The notes under the pieces are model-generated. The model was not told where the DNA came from, searched no databases, and saw only the letters and a list, made by a program, of their open reading frames with translations. 64,000 nt of DNA from Ophiodon elongatus (Eukaryota; Chordata; Actinopteri; Perciformes; Hexagrammidae): NCBI GenBank assembly GCA_016806645.1, contig JACSYO010001810.1, positions 2,289,001 through 2,353,000 of the forward strand. Reading direction: 5' to 3'. Position 1 is the first letter of the stretch. Every line of letters begins with the position of its first letter. Shown here piece by piece: positions 52,901-60,586 of this stretch. Position numbers and translations under genes: made by a program.

Positions 52901-53877
52901 CAGTGGAAACAGACGTCAAGGAGCGAGATACCAAACCTATTTGGTTTGATTCAGAGCTGTGGGTCCAGGCTAACTCAAAACTCCACATTTGTCATCACAT
53001 TTTTATTTAATTGTAGCTGAATTATGATTAATGTACACATAAGTGGCACCTTTTTCCAACTGAACTCGTCAAAGCTGTGAGACGAGCACAACAGACAAAA
53101 CAGCACAGTCATTTAATACCCAAAACACTATAAATTGAGTGTTCATGTAGAACTCCATTTCTCATAGTAAGAAGCTCACTGAGATAATTTGTCAACAGTG
53201 CCTATAATTATTCTAAATTGCATTAATAATGGTAAATCCTGGGGTGTTACGGTGGCTTAGTGGTCTAAAACGCATGGCACGTAACTGTAATGTCTCTTGC
53301 TTGAATCTGGTCAGGGGAACTCTGTTACATGCTACGCCGCATAAATTGCAAAAAGAAGGAAAATCTCTTCTAAAAAGAAGAACAACAAAGGAATTTATTA
53401 TGCTGAGAGCCTCAAAATGCCATTAGAGGAATAAACAAAACAGTGTATACTGTAGAGACAGCAGTAATACTTTAAGCATAAAAGATAAACAGCAACAATA
53501 GAACATAATTAAATAGACTTTAAATTGTATACACTCATTTATCGTCCTTACAGCTTTCTTTGAATAGATGCACATGAATATACTGCGTATGAATTCAGGT
53601 TTGCCAGCAAACCATGTAGCTATGATGTTATGTGTCATCCACAGTCATGCCCGTCTCTCACGACTGTGACTGTTCTACTGTATAAAAGCAATAAGCTCAG
53701 AGAATGACAGTAAAAAGGTGTTTAAAAAAATGTTTTTATTAATGCTCCTGGGCTGCAGAGGAGCAATGGAGAGAGATCAAGACTGTTACATTGTGAGGAT
53801 AAATCAGAGAAGTCAGCAGACTGTACAAAGGTAGAGGTTCTACATGACACAAAAGCAGCTGCTTCAAACTAACGCGC

Positions 53878-53964
<87 letters not shown>

Positions 53965-56900
53965 GTGTCTACCATATGACAACCCAACAACATCAGTCAG
54001 TTGCATTGTTGTACTGGGACATGGTCTGTCTTTACTTATTTACTGCTCTCTGTGTTAGCCTTTGCGCTCAACAACTTTCAGGCCGGCTCACAGAGATATA
54101 TTGTTTTGCTTTTCCCTATGGTCCGGCCCACCCGCAAGCACCTGCAAGGATATCCAACTCCCACACATGAAAGTCTTGATGAGTGAATTCAGTTCATCTG
54201 CTCCCAAACACCATACACTCAGGCTGAAAGTACAATGACCCTTATAGCAGTATGCAATCAGCGAGAAGCAGTGGGCTGAAATTGTGTCATTGAAGTTAAT
54301 TACAAGCAATTAAAACCCAATTGTCTGTTGCTCTGACATTGGCTGGGGATAAAACCGTCCCTTTGTAGATTTAGGGGCTGTTTTAGTGAAAATATTCACA
54401 GGGAGCTGGTTGTTTTTTAGCCATACAAGTGGCAGGGCTCCAGGGATGGAAATGATTATCTTCCTGTTGGTCTGTCCATCAATACATTGGAAGGGTTGTC
54501 ATGAGATTATATACAGACATTCAAGCTCCCCAGAAGATTAATTGTAATGACTTTGGTGATCCCCGCAATTTTCCTCTATCGCCACCATGAGTTCTTGACA
54601 ACTTTTGGATGGATTGCCATGAAATTTATGCAAATAAATTTCCCCCTGAGAATGAAAAACACCATCTCATCCCAACTCGTCACATACTGACGCTGGGTCA
54701 GGACTGTTGGCGTCACTTTCTTTCTCTCCAACACGTCAAACTTTGACGCTCTACTACGGTTGAAGTAAACACGTGGTTAACGTGAATTCAAACAAAAAAA
54801 CACTTGCTTAGGTTCATTAGCATATTTTAGCATGCTAACACGCTTAACAAACATGTTGAACATAATAATAATAATAATAATAATAACATCACATTTTATT
54901 TGTATTGCACTTTAAAAAGGTACTGAAGGCACTCTACATGGTAAAAACAGAAACAGTCAAAGCAATAACAATATAAAAAACATAAAAGAAACAGGCCATT
55001 ACTAGCATGCTAGGTGCTGGTGGGGAGAGTTCCAGAGGAAGGGGGCAGCAATGGAGAAGGCCCAGTCCTCCCAGGTCCGGTGCTTGGACAGAGTAGGGGG
55101 GGTAAGGAGGTTGGCGTCGGTAAACTTTATACCTGCTCAACATCCTCATCAACCGGTTTGCATTGTCAATATTGTCAATGTGAGCATGTTAGCATGCTGA
55201 CATTAGCATTTAGCTCAAAACACTGGTGTGCCATACAGAGCCGCCAGCATGGCTGTTGACGCTGTGTCCCACTACGTTGGAATTGTACAGATTATTATGT
55301 ATTAATCATCATTGTATACTCTTTCAGCAGTTAGTACACGGGGTAATAAACATACTAAAGTCTTTTAATTAATGCAATTTGAACTGTGACTTTAAAACGC
55401 TATCGCCAGTTATCTTTTGCCTACTGATGTGCAGTTTCATTACCATCTGCAATTAGTTTGGATGCTTTCCAGCTATGATTAGCCCCCTCTATTCCTTTGT
55501 GCATCACATTGTGGGTGAATATACTATAGTCCAGCACAATCAAATATTTTTAGCATGCATGCCGATTGTTTTGAGTATACTTTTTTTGGCAGTTTTCTTG
55601 TGTGAGCACATTAAAAACCTGCTGAGAATTAGCATGTAGTCTTTGATACTATGTGTCTCTGTTTGCCCTTAAATAGTTTAGCCAAGGACAGAGCTTATGA
55701 TTAAAAATATATACTTGGTGGTTAAAATAAATATCCTATATCTTTCTCATGGTCTCAAATTTCTGTTTTTCAAATGTATCAGTCAAAAATAGCTTTCACG
55801 CATGCTGTATTTATCAAACTCTTTCCATATCCATGAACTAAATCAATTTAGATGACACTTACCTTAAGTATTCAGCTTCACTGTCTGCAGCAGCTCCGTC
55901 CTCTGCTCCCCTCACAATTGCTTGCTTTAGTTTCCGTTTTTATCCACACTTTTAAAATCCTGTTCGATCTCTGCTCAATGCGCCCTATTTAGTTTGTGCC
56001 CCAGTGATATCGTTCTCCTGGTGCTGCTGCATTTCAGATGAGTATTCTAGGGTGGAATGAGTTGCAATATGTCTCCTATCCATTATTGATCCATGATTAA
56101 CTAGAGTTCAACAGGGTTCTTGACTCCAACCAAGCATGTAATTGCAGTAAGGGACAGGGGGTCAAATCCCCCGCCTCCAAATATTTGTAATGGCCATTTA
56201 CCAAATACCTCTAAAAGGTAAAAGAAAGCTTTTCCCCCTACACCCGCTGCATGTTCCCGTCAACCAGTAACAGCGAACACAACAGCCTTGCACGACTCAC
56301 AAGTTGACGTTTTTGGTTCTGTATCCTCCACGTACCATGCATATTCACAGCATCACTTATCATATGTTAAATATAAACCAGAGTGTTACTTCTGGTGTTG
56401 ATGAACACATCTGGTCGGGAGGATCTCAGATATTTGCCTTTTGAAAATTCAGTCTGTAGTTGATTTGTCACTGAACTGTGTATTAACTGACCAGGTTATC
56501 ATGTGTTTTTGCTCAAAATGTACACACTCGCAGGTGGCAATTCTTAAACATGCGTGTGAATTGTCTGTGGCACCCGGACTTTATCGCTCTGTACACGTGT
56601 GTTGTGTTTTACTGATACAGCCTTTATTTAGCTAGTTGTTTAAGACTTGATATGGAAAATACAGAGAAACAGTGTTTGTTTGCTTTTACGAAACATGTCT
56701 CTTTTTTTCTAACCAGGTAGGGTTGGTCCAACCCCCAAAGTGTGGCTGAAGATTTCACCCGTGACCCTTGACCCTTGACCCCAAGACATTTAAATATTCT
56801 GGGGAAATGTTTGAATGCGGCTCCATCACAATATATATTAAAGAACTCTAATTCTAGCTGCTTCCAACAGCACGTGTCGTGGTGTCAACTGCTGCTTAAA

Positions 56901-59900
56901 TTTTTCACAGTACCTTTGAAATTGAGTGTGAATTGACTGTAAGAGTGGAACTGATGATAATACAGGCCAGAGGTAAGAGAAGCCTGATAGCTCCCCTTAC
57001 ACCCCCTTAGCATTAGACAGCCATCTGTATCACTCAGGGAAAGCCTCCTTGAGTCAGCTCTGCAGACCCACTGATCCTGATGCATTTTGACACTGATGGT
57101 GCATACAACTGACCTTTGGGATGTCAAGTGCACTCAAACAACACTTGCTGCATGTGTTTATGTCCCAGAGACAGTCTAATGAGGACGTATCTGCAGCCAG
57201 CCAACTCCAGGAGCAAGTGCCAGGATGCAGCTGCTGCCACCAGGGCTGTAATCACAGCTTCTTGCCTCACTCATGTCGGGTAACTTTGTCAGCGGCGGCG
57301 TTCCTGGCGTTCCCTGTTAGGACAACTCTATCCCAGATAAACTCAAAACATGTTTTTGGCATTCTTGTAGTTTGTTCAGTCTGATACAGTAATGTTGCTA
57401 TTCATGAGCTTGAATACACTCAAACATTTTCCTGTATTCAATGTGCATTCACTTCAAACCATGTTTGTGTGATATCTTATACCATGCCTATGCACTGGCA
57501 GATCAATATGCTCTCAGTGTAATAAACCGGTGTATTGTTTTGGGTTAGTGTCGGGCAATTATGATCGGAATTAGAGAAATAGTTTGATCATGATTAAATA
57601 AGCAAAACGTATGCCACAAATATAAGACTTAATGCATAGTAGCCCACAACAGCTCAAACGTTTGGAATTGAACCTGCTTTGCCAGAATTGAAAGTAAGTT
57701 TCCGTCAAACTGTTTCACTTGAGAATAAATAAAATGGCTTTTCTCAGTGTACACTTGATTGGTATGAGAACAGGTTCCCGCTCTGCAATTTACACCACAC
57801 AGCATTTGTTTCCACGGGGATGAAGTGTTGATAATTAACAACCTGTCATCACCTGTCTTGGCAGCAATAAAACACAAATTTGCTTGAATTTTATTATCTT
57901 GATGATTTAGAAACTGATGAGAACATTTAATCAAGTAATCCTTTTCTTGCCAGGCTTCAAGTAATGCGTTTGTGTCCGGTAAGCCAGTGCATGGACTAAT
58001 CAGCAGCCTGTGGGGAACTACTGACAGCTACGGGCATGCCTTAGGTGTGTGAATGTGTGTCGACACAGAGAGGTGTCGACAATAGTGGCTTGAGGTTAGC
58101 CTAGATGCTGCAATAACATCGGTTATATTAGAACTGGAGAATATTTCTTAGAGCAAAGAACAGAACTGAAATAATTTCTCGATGGGAAGATGTATTTGCT
58201 CTTCTCCTGACTGACTTTGGCAAGAGTTTGATTGACAGATCCAATCACCTGCCCTCTTCCAAACAGTTTCAAGTTTCTCAAGAGGTTCTGTATAACAAAC
58301 CATCTGGCGGGTAAGGTGACCAACAGTTGAAAACCCAAAGATATTCGGTTAACAACAATATACAACAAATATAAGCGTGAAATCCTTATATTGGAGAAGC
58401 TAGAAAGAGAGAATGTTTGGAAAAAGAATGAATCCATTATCAAAAAGGTTGGCGATTAAATCAGCAGTGTAATTGCTTCAGCTCTAGAACAGACTCCCGA
58501 AGCAGACTCAGACTATAACAATGGCCATGATGTAATCTCAGTGTTGGAGCTGATTTAGCAGAACTGGTAAGGACAATAATATAATAAGTAGTTGTGAAAA
58601 AAAACACATTAGAGTCCAAGCCAACAGTATATTCCCCCTTAAAGATAACCTGTATGAAGTTTGGGCAACACATTCCAGTGTGAATTCAACCCTGAAGGAC
58701 AAGAAATTGTAAGCACAGGAGACTGTTTGTGTAGCTCTTTCAGTTCCACTCCTGGGAGAGACTGTGTGGATGTTTGTTGTGCTGAAAGAAGTGAAGCAGC
58801 ACCGGGAGCAGCTTTGGAGTCGGTGTGAAATCTCAGTGCCACACTCCACTTTATCTGCCCCCACTGTTCTCTAGGGAGGGGGGTTTACATCATTAAATAT
58901 TCACATTGCACTCACAGGACATCACCTTAGGAAAGGTTTACCTGGACAACACCTGTCCAATATTTGTTTTCCATCAGAGTGCACTTTGACATACCTGTGG
59001 TTCAGCAGAGTGGATCACCTTGGAGGTCTTCGACCTTGGCTTTAAGGGCAGATGAAATCCCCTGTGTGTGGGCTGTCACTCTCAAGCAAAATACCAACTC
59101 CATAATCAAATGTGATTGTACCCATGCAGCAATATTTGAAATTTAGCTTTTTGTTTTTTGGATTGCCTTTGCTCACGTATCCAAATAGATTTATCAGACT
59201 CCTCTCTTTGAATGTCCCTTTGTTGACACTCTTCTAATCTATTCTACATCTATTACGCTTCCTCGTTCAGTGACTGTTCTTTTTAAATGATTGAGGACGT
59301 AGTCACTCTCTGGGGTAGGAGTTTGTCTAAGAAAGAAAAGCACTCATTTACCACCAAAATGCCAGCTAAAAGTGTTTTCTCCTCGAACCGCTGTGATTGG
59401 GTGACAAATAATTGGTAGGATACCCAAATTTGAGGCACAATCGCTGAAACCTCGTTATTTTGAAACAGTGACATGTTTTGGATTTAGTTGGGTCAGTTTG
59501 ACTCACTTTCTGTATGTCCATGGATTACCATTATGTCTTGATTCCCAATTATTCTCCATGTTGGCAGGCGGGAGAAATCTGTGGAATGGAAACGCTTCTG
59601 GTTCAATTTTGCAAAATCATTGCTGTGGTGCAACTTTCAAGCAACATATAGAAACTTTAATAATCTCATTGGTGAAAATTTTCGGTTTGCTAATTAGCAT
59701 TCAACCTTGGAGTTTCATACACAGACAAAAGTCACCATCTGTCAGCATAAAGCAGGGCAGCCCCTCTGTGATGATGACGTGCTCACAGCTCTCTAACTGT
59801 GTTTGTTTTGGCTGCAGGAACTTCTACTACATCACCATGCTGCGAGACCCAGTCTCCCGCTACCTGAGCGAGTGGAAACACGTCCAGCGCGGGGCCACGT

Positions 59901-60586
59901 GGAAGACCGCCCTCCATATGTGCGACGGACGCTCGCCTACCCAGGACGAGCTGCCCACCTGCTACAACGGGGATGACTGGTCCGGTGTTACCCTGACAGA
60001 GTTCATGAACTGCCCGTCCAACCTTGCCAATAACCGTCAGGTCCGCATGCTGGCCGACCTCAGCCTGGTGGGCTGCTACAACCTGTCCTCTATGAACGAG
60101 AGCCAGCGCAACCACATTCTTCTGAGCAGCGCCATGAGCAACCTGAAGAACATGGCTTTCTACGGCCTGACTGAGTTTCAACGCAAGACGCAGTACCTGT
60201 TTGAGCGGACGTTCAGCCTGCGCTTCATCTCCGCTTTCACGCAGATCAACAGCACGCGAGCTGCCAACGTGGACCTGAGCGAGCCCGTGCGCAGACGCAT
60301 CGAGGAGCTCAACTATTTGGACGTGCAGTTGTACGAGTACGCGAAGGACCTGTTCCTCCAGCGTTTCCAGTTCACCCGCCAGAGGGAGCACCAGGAGGTG
60401 CGCTTGAAGAGGCGCGAGGAGCGGCGTTGGCTGAGGGAGCAAAAGGAGCAGGGCAGGCCATGGCCGCCCAAACACAGAGGGGGAGGAAATGGAGGTGGGA
60501 GGAGGGGAGGAGGGCTGGAGAAAGGGAGTGAGAGGGACTTCCCCACCACCACTGAGGACTACACAAGCCAGGTGGCCCGTTGGTGA
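5679..60586 (+). CDS. hs6st3: Heparan-sulfate 6-O-sulfotransferase 3 (two exons, complete)
   Basis: A Golgi type II membrane enzyme that transfers sulfate from PAPS to the 6-O position of glucosamine in heparan sulfate, shaping growth-factor binding. Join 5679-6226 with 59818-60586: 438 residues, against 471 in human. Features seen: short cytosolic tail, transmembrane segment about 8-26, acidic stem about 55-70, 5'-PAPS loop QKTGGTT at 103-109, catalytic-base His158 in GLHADW, 3'-PAPS motif RDPVSRYLSEW at 192-202. Possible N-glycosylation sites are N77, N271, N276 and N327. HS6ST3 is chosen over HS6ST1/2 because of the MDDR..K start, NFYYITMLRDP, DELPTCY.GDDWSGV and the TEDY.SQV.RW end. Fish can keep two hs6st3 copies (a/b in zebrafish); I cannot tell which this is. 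Confidence 0.95.
6246..6308 (+). repeat. (TG)n microsatellite beside the hs6st3 donor site
   Basis: About 31 TG units with one C interruption at 6274, beginning 20 bases after the exon ends. Confidence 0.98.
6309..12300. other. Intronic DNA without recognised genes
   Basis: AT-rich intron. The one outlier is an open frame of 216 codons at 8228-8878 on the plus strand, with no domain or family I recognise, discussed as a finding. The block 8000-8400 has somewhat higher G+C and has open frames on both strands, none of them convincing. Confidence 0.4.
12433..12675 (+). repeat. Family C dispersed repeat, copy 1
   Basis: It shares an ordered series of landmarks with 13539-13812: gcagctaaagacccagat, cagagc, acttttttgcta-type block, and the exact 18-mer cccccaagtggccaaaaa at 12633-12650. 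Non-coding; probably an old non-autonomous transposon. The left edge may extend to about 12340. Confidence 0.7.
13539..13812 (+). repeat. Family C dispersed repeat, copy 2
   Basis: Same orientation as copy 1. It reads cagctaaagagccagatac, then gagaccaaaagcagagctaaaa, and the exact 18-mer at 13776-13793, followed by tcaatgattgcaggt. The pair lies about 1.1 kb apart; the intervening 12676-13538 shows nothing recognised. Confidence 0.7.
13813..21300. other. Intronic DNA without recognised genes
   Basis: AT-rich intron with only short chance ORFs. Segment 14935-15110 is noted as a candidate conserved non-coding element from its composition only. No microsatellite longer than about 20 bases was seen. 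Confidence 0.4.
21306..21360 (+). repeat. (CAA)n microsatellite
   Basis: About 18 perfect CAA units. Confidence 0.98.
21434..21708. repeat. Imperfect inverted repeat (possible foldback element)
   Basis: Left arm ctacctagc..ccagctaactagc (21438-21463) and ttcaaagtga (21490-21499) occur in the same order, reverse-complemented, in the right arm 21661-21708. The left arm has about 28 extra bases between the two blocks. It may be a decayed miniature transposon or a hairpin formed by chance from AGCTAG-rich DNA. Confidence 0.5.
21709..23194. other. Intronic DNA without recognised genes
   Basis: No credible ORF or repeat recognised. Segment 22060-22220 is a candidate conserved non-coding element (compositional impression only). 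Confidence 0.4.
23195..23506 (-). repeat. Family B dispersed repeat, copy 1 (near full length, inverted)
   Basis: On the minus strand it runs from an agggctgcc-like end to a tgttgcatctcta-like end, with the family core cttgttttgtcagaccaaca (minus strand, 23385-23366). That core matches the family B copy at 30123-30142 at 17 of 20 bases. The family resembles a very common teleost non-autonomous DNA transposon; class is inferred. Confidence 0.75.
23606..23855 (+). repeat. Family B dispersed repeat, copy 2
   Basis: Plus-strand copy with cttgttttgtccgaccgtcc (23640-23659), caaaacccaaatacattcag, gggcttttgcttgaaaaa, and an end atcaactaatc..tgactaat..cagctct. It lies about 100 bases from copy 1 in the opposite orientation. 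Confidence 0.75.
23856..28317. other. Intronic DNA without recognised genes
   Basis: Only short unsupported ORFs. Includes a short CT tract near 24640-24650. Nothing else recognised. Confidence 0.4.
28318..28366 (+). repeat. Short dispersed-repeat fragment
   Basis: Contains ctggcaacctgtccagggtg followed by taccctgtctt, a phrase I recognise as recurring in many fish genomes (SINE/LINE-associated). Only this fragment is present; family not assigned. Confidence 0.5.
28598..28772 (+). repeat. Family A dispersed repeat fragment, copy 2
   Basis: attcgtcctctggcgaccat (28618-28637), then gttgttgagatatttcagtc and gaccaaaatggtggaccgac. Same family and strand as the copy at 830-993. Confidence 0.75.
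28773..30065. other. Intronic DNA without recognised genes
   Basis: AT-rich; no credible ORF, RNA gene or repeat recognised. Confidence 0.4.
30066..30180 (+). repeat. Family B dispersed repeat, copy 3 (partial)
   Basis: Core cttgtcttgtccaaccaaca at 30123-30142 followed by gtctaaaacccaaag. Fragment only. Confidence 0.65.
30181..31754. other. Intronic DNA without recognised genes
   Basis: Several ORFs below 100 codons, none with recognisable domains. Nothing else seen. Confidence 0.4.
31755..32009 (+). repeat. Dispersed element ending at TTAA (right part)
   Basis: tagctagcttagcata..aacaggggaaac, then gaatcttcatactaagctaa, then cccaaaatgttgaactatta and TTAA at 32006-32009. This order matches a widespread fish non-autonomous element as I remember it; the left end is not identifiable here. 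Confidence 0.6.
32180..32620. other. CpG-rich patch in AT-rich intron, with a codon-biased minus-strand ORF
   Basis: Abrupt rise in G+C and CpG compared with both flanks. It includes a TTCTGG hexamer array (32291-32320). On the minus strand a 94-codon ORF (32614-32330) reads FTRNPFSSDSRRASG and later PGQSFASLLRLSLLGDN, with third positions overwhelmingly G or C, as in an exon. It ends at TAG just before the hexamer array. No family was recognised. It could be an exon of an unrecognised antisense gene, a retrocopied fragment, or an intronic CpG island with a chance ORF. Confidence 0.45.
32291..32320 (+). repeat. (CTGGTT)5 hexamer array
   Basis: Five perfect tandem hexamers inside the CpG-rich patch. 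Confidence 0.95.
33785..33817. repeat. Perfect 13-bp hairpin
   Basis: Arms agccccagatact and agtatctggggct with a 7-base loop. The function is unknown; flanks on both sides (32621-33784 and 33818-37240) show no recognised genes. Confidence 0.85.
37241..37480 (+). repeat. Probable dispersed-repeat remnant
   Basis: The segment starts TTAAAGAGACAGTTCA, resembling the TTAA-adjacent ends of fish miniature elements, and contains ccattttgggtgtattcg and ccaacataatggagattag, which I recall from other fish intergenic DNA. The boundaries are uncertain. Confidence 0.35.
37481..39730. other. Intronic DNA without recognised genes
   Basis: Contains a short TG/G tract at 38316-38337. Otherwise AT-rich with only short ORFs and nothing recognised. 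Confidence 0.4.
39731..39890 (+). repeat. Family A dispersed repeat fragment, copy 3
   Basis: tttggtcatgaaccaaagta, tgacccaatgatgtcgctaa, attcatcctgaggaggacat (39827-39846) and ggcaatccatccaatagttt. Same strand as copies 1 and 2. Confidence 0.75.
39891..41096. other. Intronic DNA without recognised genes
   Basis: AT-rich; nothing recognised. Confidence 0.4.
41097..41187 (+). repeat. (CCCA)n then (CA)n microsatellite
   Basis: CCCA units to about 41121, then CA with one AGA interruption. A compound array; its ORFs on either strand are artefacts. Confidence 0.98.
41188..43375. other. Intronic DNA without recognised genes
   Basis: AT-rich, with a three-unit ACTAATACAC repeat near 42930. Nothing else recognised. 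Confidence 0.4.
43376..43580 (+). repeat. Family B dispersed repeat, copy 4 (partial)
   Basis: gttgcagattaatctgttga, then gaaaatggtgaaaaatgtcc, gatgtcttcaaattgc, gtccaaaccc and cagtttactatca occur in the family order on the plus strand. Confidence 0.7.
43872..44028 (+). repeat. Long polypyrimidine (CT)n tract
   Basis: About 157 bases almost purely C and T on the plus strand, mostly CT with CTTT units. The Glu/Arg and Ser/Leu ORFs it creates are artefacts. Confidence 0.97.
44821..45033 (+). repeat. Family A dispersed repeat fragment, copy 4
   Basis: agggatcatcaaagttat, ggtggcgctagag, aaaagtcatgggatcaccaa and catttcatggcag in the family order. Confidence 0.7.
45216..45297 (+). repeat. (GAT)n/(GGT)n then (GAAAAT)n repeat
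   Basis: Trinucleotide array followed by four GAAAAT-like units. A poly-His reading on the minus strand is an artefact. Confidence 0.95.
45298..50972. other. Intronic DNA without recognised genes
   Basis: No recognised gene. Segment 45600-45745 is a candidate conserved element by composition. Segment 47225-47630 has higher G+C than its flanks and short ORFs on both strands without recognisable domains. Confidence 0.4.
50977..51263 (+). mobile_element. Miniature inverted-repeat element with TTAA target sites
   Basis: Ends agagatatttttcaccc and (right, reverse complement) gcaatagttcaccc, both continuing AAAAAC. They are flanked directly by TTAA at 50973-50976 and 51264-51267. The length is 287 bases with no transposase, so it is non-autonomous. 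TTAA duplication is typical of piggyBac-like and Kolobok elements; which one is inference. Confidence 0.8.
51268..53244. other. Intronic DNA without recognised genes
   Basis: AT-rich with short ORFs only; nothing recognised. Confidence 0.4.
53245..53400 (+). mobile_element. tRNA-derived SINE, degenerate copy
   Basis: A perfect pol III A box TGGCTTAGTGG (53253-53263) is followed 46 bases later by a decayed B box GCTTGAATCTG (53299-53309). The text between (cgcatggcacgtaactg..atgtctc) and after (ggggaactctgttacatgct) matches a SINE common in percomorph fish as I remember it. The tail is truncated. Confidence 0.75.
53873..53963 (+). repeat. (CA)n microsatellite
   Basis: About 90 bases of CA, with CG interruptions at the left. 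Confidence 0.98.
54436..55262 (-). repeat. Family A dispersed repeat, long minus-strand copy split by an insertion
   Basis: On the minus strand, landmarks appear in order: gagctaaatgctaatgtcag and atgctaacatgctcac (right part, about 55120-55262), then catgctaaaatatgctaat, then ggtggcgatagagg and ggggatcaccaaagtcatta (left part, 54436-54861). The two parts are separated by an unrelated 258-base segment. This is the most complete copy of the family in the window. Confidence 0.75.
54862..55119 (-). mobile_element. Insertion with (ATT)n tail, nested in family A copy
   Basis: The segment begins (plus strand) with an AAT array at 54862-54886, then ttttatttgtattgcacttt, and later gagagttccagaggaagggg and aggcccagtcctcccaggtc. 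Read on the minus strand it ends in a simple ATT tail, as non-LTR retroelements often do. The latter phrases recur widely in fish genomes. Edges are set by the interrupted family A text. Confidence 0.65.
55263..58239. other. Intronic DNA without recognised genes
   Basis: AT-rich, short ORFs only. Two TGTCGACA palindromes lie at 58058-58065 and 58074-58081. Confidence 0.4.
58240..58488 (+). repeat. Family B dispersed repeat, copy 5
   Basis: gaaaacccaaagatattcgg, ttggagaagctagaaagaga, tatcaaaaaggttggcgatt, then a gcttcagctcta end, in family order on the plus strand. Confidence 0.75.
58489..59817. other. Last part of the hs6st3 intron
   Basis: No recognised gene or repeat. The frame of exon 2 happens to stay open back to an ATG at 59468, but this part has no similarity to sulfotransferases and ends at a good acceptor site. 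Confidence 0.45.
59818..60586 (+). CDS. hs6st3: hs6st3 exon 2 (coding part)
   Basis: The acceptor is TTTTGGCTGCAG ending at 59817. The first base completes Arg183 and the frame continues NFYYITMLRDPVSRYLSEW to a TGA at 60584-60586. It holds the 3'-PAPS motif (Arg192, Ser200), the conserved NLANNRQVRMLADLSLVGCYN block and the helical C-terminal LKRREERR segment. A Gly/Arg-rich insert (residues 404-415) sits before the conserved TEDYTSQVARW end. The exon is strongly G/C at third positions, which makes a long antisense ORF that is only a shadow. Confidence 0.96.

Larger units (their letters stand above)
6227..59817 (+). other. hs6st3: hs6st3 intron 1, 53.6 kb, GT-AG
   Basis: This single intron splits the sulfotransferase domain between the 5'- and 3'-PAPS motifs, in phase 2. 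HS6ST3 in human likewise has two coding exons and a very long intron. No further exon of hs6st3 was recognised inside. Contents are listed separately; stretches not listed show nothing I can support. Confidence 0.93.

Noticed and set aside
53253..53320. Functional tRNA gene
   Set aside because: The B box is decayed and the stems do not form a cloverleaf; the following text is SINE-like.
59468..59817. In-frame extension of hs6st3 exon 2 upstream to an ATG at 59468
   Set aside because: The extension has no sulfotransferase similarity, would lack the 5'-PAPS loop and His158, and is separated from exon 2 by a good GCTGCAG acceptor that joins exon 1 in phase.
5679..60586. Identity as hs6st1 or hs6st2
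   Set aside because: HS6ST1 has a different N-terminus and FYYITLLRDP; HS6ST2 has NFHYITILRDP and a long Asn/Gln tail. The motifs here and the C-terminal TEDY.SQV.RW fit HS6ST3.
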